A stretch of 9,324 nucleotides of DNA, from the NCBI GenBank assembly GCA_947632525.1, contig CANRPQ010000050.1:1-9324 (forward strand), in the 5' to 3' direction. Shown here one piece after another: positions 7,074 through 9,324 of this stretch. The first letter of the stretch is position 1, and every line of letters starts with the position of its first letter. Below the pieces are notes generated by a model. That model did no database searches and was not told the origin of the DNA. It worked only from the letters and a program-made list of their open reading frames with translations. Source of the stretch: an uncultured Clostridia bacterium (lineage in GTDB: Bacteria; Bacillota; Clostridia; TANB77; CAG-508). The translations under genes and the position numbers were made by a program.

Positions 7074-7541
7074 ATGGAAGACTTAACAGATATATATAAT
7101 GAAATAATAATGGAACATAGTATGAATTCATATAATAAAAGAAAACTAGAAAATGCTAACTATCAAGAGGTGGGTCATAACCCAAATTGTGGTGATGAAA
7201 TAACTTTAGAATTAAAATTAAATGGAGATGTTATTGAAGACATGGCATTTTCAGGACATGGCTGTGCAATTTCACAGGCATCAACATCTATAATGATAGA
7301 CACATTAAAAGGAAAAAAAGTTGACGAGGCCAAAAAAATTATACAAATTTTTATAGAAATGATAAAAAGAGAAATAAAAGATGAAGAAGAACTAAAAAAG
7401 TTAGAAGAAGCTATAGCATTTAGAAATATAGCAAATATGCCAGCTAGAGTAAAATGCGCATTACTAGCATGGCACACTTTAGAAGATATGCTAGAAAAAA
7501 ATAAAGATAATGGTAATGGAAGTATAAATTATTGTCATTAA
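7074..7541 (+). CDS. sufU: Zinc-dependent sulfurtransferase SufU
   Basis: SufU is the Gram-positive partner of SufS: a zinc-bound IscU-like protein that accepts persulfide sulfur from the desulfurase and passes it to SufB; it replaces SufE. The 155-residue protein has the zinc site expected from B. subtilis SufU (C41, D43, C66, C128) as C39 and D41 in NPNCGDEI, C64 in GHGCAISQAS, and C128 in RVKCALLAWHTLED. The insert of about 18-20 residues between the second and third cysteine regions (around 85-115), which distinguishes SufU from IscU, is present as a helical lysine/glutamate-rich segment. The tail ends in an extra cysteine (INYCH), not part of the known site. The ribosome binding site GAAAGGG lies inside the last sufS codons, so translation of the two is probably coupled. 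Confidence 0.95.
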   Translation: MEDLTDIYNEIIMEHSMNSYNKRKLENANYQEVGHNPNCGDEITLELKLNGDVIEDMAFSGHGCAISQASTSIMIDTLKGKKVDEAKKIIQIFIEMIKREIKDEEELKKLEEAIAFRNIANMPARVKCALLAWHTLEDMLEKNKDNGNGSINYCH

Positions 7542-7607
7542 AACATTAAATAAAAACTATGAAACAATAACTATAAAAAATTACTACAATATAAAAGGAA
7601 GATTAGA

Positions 7608-8687
7608 ATGGAAAACAAAGAAGAAAACAAAAAAATTTTACTAGGAATGAGTGGAGGAGTTGACAGCTCTGTAGCAGCAGTTTTGTTAAAAGAACAAGGA
7701 TATGATGTTATTGGAACAACATTAGAATTGTATAAAGGAAGTAGTTGTTGCAATATTGAAACATATATAGATGCAAAAATAATATGCAATAAACTAGGAA
7801 TACCACATTTTACATATGATTATAAAAAAGAATTCAAAGAGCATGTTATAGATGATTTTATTAATTGTTATTCTAATTGTAAAACTCCAAACCCATGTAT
7901 TGAATGTAATAAATATATGAAATTTGGTTTAATGTATGAAAAAGCAAAAGAACTAGGATGTAAATATATAGGAACAGGACATTATGCAAAAACTGAATAT
8001 GACGAAAAATATAAAAGGTGGGTTTTAAAAAAATCTAATGCTGGAAATAAAGATCAAAGCTATGTACTATGGAATATTCCAAAGGATTTAATAGAATATG
8101 TAAAATTTCCATTGTCGAACTTTGAAAATAAGGAACAAATAAGAGAAATTGCAAGAGAAAAAAATTTAAAAGTAGCAAATAAACCAGATAGTGAAGACAT
8201 TTGCTTTATTCCAGATGGAAATTATAAAAAATTTCTAGAAAATAACTCTGAAATAAAGCCTAATAAAGGAGAAATTGTAAATTCAAAAGGAGAAATTTTA
8301 GGAGAACATACAGGATTATATAATTATACAATAGGTCAAAGAAAAGGTCTTGGTATATCATATAATGTGCCATTATTTGTACTAGGATTTAACAAAGGAA
8401 AAAATGAACTGATAGTTGGAGAAGAAAAAGAACTATACAGAAAGGAAATATTAGTTACTGATATAAACCTATTATTATTTGATGAAATAAAAGATGTAAT
8501 GGAAGTAGATGTAAAAACTAGATACACTTCAAAATGTGCAAAAGCTAAAATAATCCAAGAAGATAAAAATATAAGAGTAACCTTTGATGAGCCACAAAGG
8601 GCAATAACACCAGGGCAATCTGCCGTGTTTTATATAGGAGACACTGTATTAGGTGGTGGAAAAATAACTGAAGTTTATACAGATTAA
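7608..8687 (+). CDS. mnmA: tRNA-specific 2-thiouridylase MnmA
   Basis: MnmA adenylates C2 of the wobble uridine U34 in tRNA-Lys, Glu and Gln and replaces the oxygen by sulfur, giving the s2U of mnm5s2U-type bases. The 359-residue length is normal. The PP-loop ATP site is MSGGVDSS (14-21). The family's two catalytic cysteines are C100 in CIECNKYMKFG and C199 in SEDICFIPDGNY; E. coli has C102 and C199. C97 makes a CxxC where E. coli has DxxC, so a third cysteine is at the active site. GTGHYAK (122-128), KDQSYVLW (148-155) and GLYNYTIGQRKGLGI (236-250) are further signatures, and the C-terminal beta-barrel ends FDEPQRAITPGQSAVFY. AGGAAG lies at a normal distance from the ATG. It is the last gene of the suf unit, 66 bases after sufU, with no clear separate promoter. 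Confidence 0.97.
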   Translation: MENKEENKKILLGMSGGVDSSVAAVLLKEQGYDVIGTTLELYKGSSCCNIETYIDAKIICNKLGIPHFTYDYKKEFKEHVIDDFINCYSNCKTPNPCIECNKYMKFGLMYEKAKELGCKYIGTGHYAKTEYDEKYKRWVLKKSNAGNKDQSYVLWNIPKDLIEYVKFPLSNFENKEQIREIAREKNLKVANKPDSEDICFIPDGNYKKFLENNSEIKPNKGEIVNSKGEILGEHTGLYNYTIGQRKGLGISYNVPLFVLGFNKGKNELIVGEEKELYRKEILVTDINLLLFDEIKDVMEVDVKTRYTSKCAKAKIIQEDKNIRVTFDEPQRAITPGQSAVFYIGDTVLGGGKITEVYTD

Positions 8688-8691
8688 ATAA

Positions 8692-8723
8692 AAAAACGGA
8701 CTTAATATTTTATGTCCGTTTTT
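8692..8723. terminator. Bidirectional rho-independent terminator between mnmA and the GT51 gene
   Basis: AAAAACGGAC (8692-8701) pairs perfectly with GTCCGTTTTT (8714-8723) around a 12-base loop, giving T runs on both strands. It serves mnmA on the plus strand and the convergent glycosyltransferase gene on the minus strand. The TAA stop of the latter (8722-8724 on the minus strand) overlaps the stem. Confidence 0.88.
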
Positions 8724-9324
8724 ACTGTTTAGGAAGTTTAAAATTAGTCTGACTATTTATCAATTCATCTGCTTTTTCTTGAGAAATATAGTTATTTCCT
8801 ACCATTGTAGAAATGACTTTCTTTTGCCTACTTAAAGTCAAGTCCATATTAATAGTAGGTGCATAAACACTAGGAGCATTTGGAATACCAGCCATCATTG
8901 TAGATTCAAATAATGTCATATCTTTAGCATCTTTTTTTAAGTATCCTTTACAAGCTTCTTGAATACCGTAGTAGCCCTCTCCAAAGTAAATGGTATTCAT
9001 ATACAATTCTAAAATATCATCTTTATTATCACATACTTTCTCTAAATCATAAGACATAAATATCTCTGCAACTTTACGAATAGCTACATTCTCATCAGGT
9101 GACATGAAGTATAAATTTTTAGCTACCTGTTGAGTAATAGTACTTCCACCTTCTAAAAATTGCTGATTTTTTAAATTAGTAAAAGTTGCTCTTAAAATAG
9201 CAATAAAATCAACTGGTCCATGCTCATAAAATCGTCTATCCTCTACTGAAATTACTGCATCTTTATATTCTGAAGGTAAATCACTAAGTTTAATATAACT
9301 TTTATTACTTTTAACTTGTCCTAT
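8722..9324 (-). CDS. GT51 peptidoglycan glycosyltransferase, probably monofunctional (5' end outside window)
   Basis: The minus strand is open from the window edge to TAA at 8722 and encodes the C-terminal 200 residues of a family 51 glycosyltransferase, which polymerises lipid II into glycan strands outside the cell membrane. Numbered from the first complete residue in the window, the motifs are ISVEDRRFYEHG (25-36) with catalytic E28, LEGGSTITQQVAKNLYF (57-73), RKVAEIF (83-89) with the second glutamate E87, and ILELYMNTIYFGEGYYGIQEAC (104-125, split by family motif boundaries). ESTMMAGIPNAPSVYAP (140-156) and an SRQKKVISTM-like helix follow. The protein stops within about 12 residues of the end of the domain, so there is no transpeptidase domain; this fits a monofunctional MtgA-like enzyme, or a class A PBP cut short. 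The N-terminal membrane anchor lies beyond 9324. An internal ATG at 9105 is not the start, because the conserved catalytic motif lies upstream of it. Confidence 0.92.
   Translation of the reverse strand: MGQVKSNKSYIKLSDLPSEYKDAVISVEDRRFYEHGPVDFIAILRATFTNLKNQQFLEGGSTITQQVAKNLYFMSPDENVAIRKVAEIFMSYDLEKVCDNKDDILELYMNTIYFGEGYYGIQEACKGYLKKDAKDMTLFESTMMAGIPNAPSVYAPTINMDLTLSRQKKVISTMVGNNYISQEKADELINSQTNFKLPKQ

Noticed and set aside
8722..9105. A short minus-strand gene starting at ATG 9105
   Set aside because: The open frame continues upstream to the window edge and contains the catalytic EDRRF and GGSTITQQ motifs, so 9105 is an internal methionine.

Overview
The window is strongly AT-rich by eye, with standard stop codons, Shine-Dalgarno sites and a consensus sigma-A-type promoter. 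A complete Bacillota-style SUF iron-sulfur assembly operon (with SufU rather than SufE) and a GT51 peptidoglycan glycosyltransferase point to a low-GC, walled Gram-positive bacterium, probably an uncultured or gut-type clostridial or related Bacillota lineage. I cannot name the species.

Left region (1-1810, plus strand): remnants and genes related to nucleotide and small-molecule metabolism. A HAD-type 5'-nucleotidase C-terminus is split by an apparent one-base deletion in a T run and then runs in frame, without a stop, into a LOG-like protein that has its own strong ribosome binding site. Next, the first ~48 codons of an HD-domain phosphohydrolase, cut before its HD motif, run in frame into a complete class I glutamine amidotransferase (peptidase C26 type), again with an internal ribosome binding site. 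A rho-independent terminator closes this block.

Centre (about 1928-8723, plus strand): one transcription unit starting at a TTGACT-17-TATAAT promoter. Its order is a DtxR-family-like regulator, sufC, sufB, sufD, sufS, sufU and mnmA, ended by a bidirectional terminator. SufS with SufU mobilises cysteine sulfur, SufBCD assembles the Fe-S cluster, and MnmA uses sulfur for tRNA 2-thiouridine, so the operon joins the two main uses of persulfide sulfur. The regulator is the most unusual element. By eye alignment it has lost most DtxR/MntR metal ligands and gained a C-terminal C-x8-C-x2-C cluster, which suggests an Fe-S or thiol sensor that controls its own suf operon. An 18-bp imperfect palindrome overlapping the promoter start point is a plausible operator. 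Between sufB and sufD a perfect 8-bp hairpin, which contains a seven-codon ORF, separates a strong Shine-Dalgarno from the sufD start codon.

Right end (8722-9324, minus strand): the C-terminal 200 residues of a GT51 peptidoglycan glycosyltransferase, convergent with mnmA and sharing its terminator. It stops right after the glycosyltransferase domain, as in monofunctional enzymes; its N-terminus lies outside the window.
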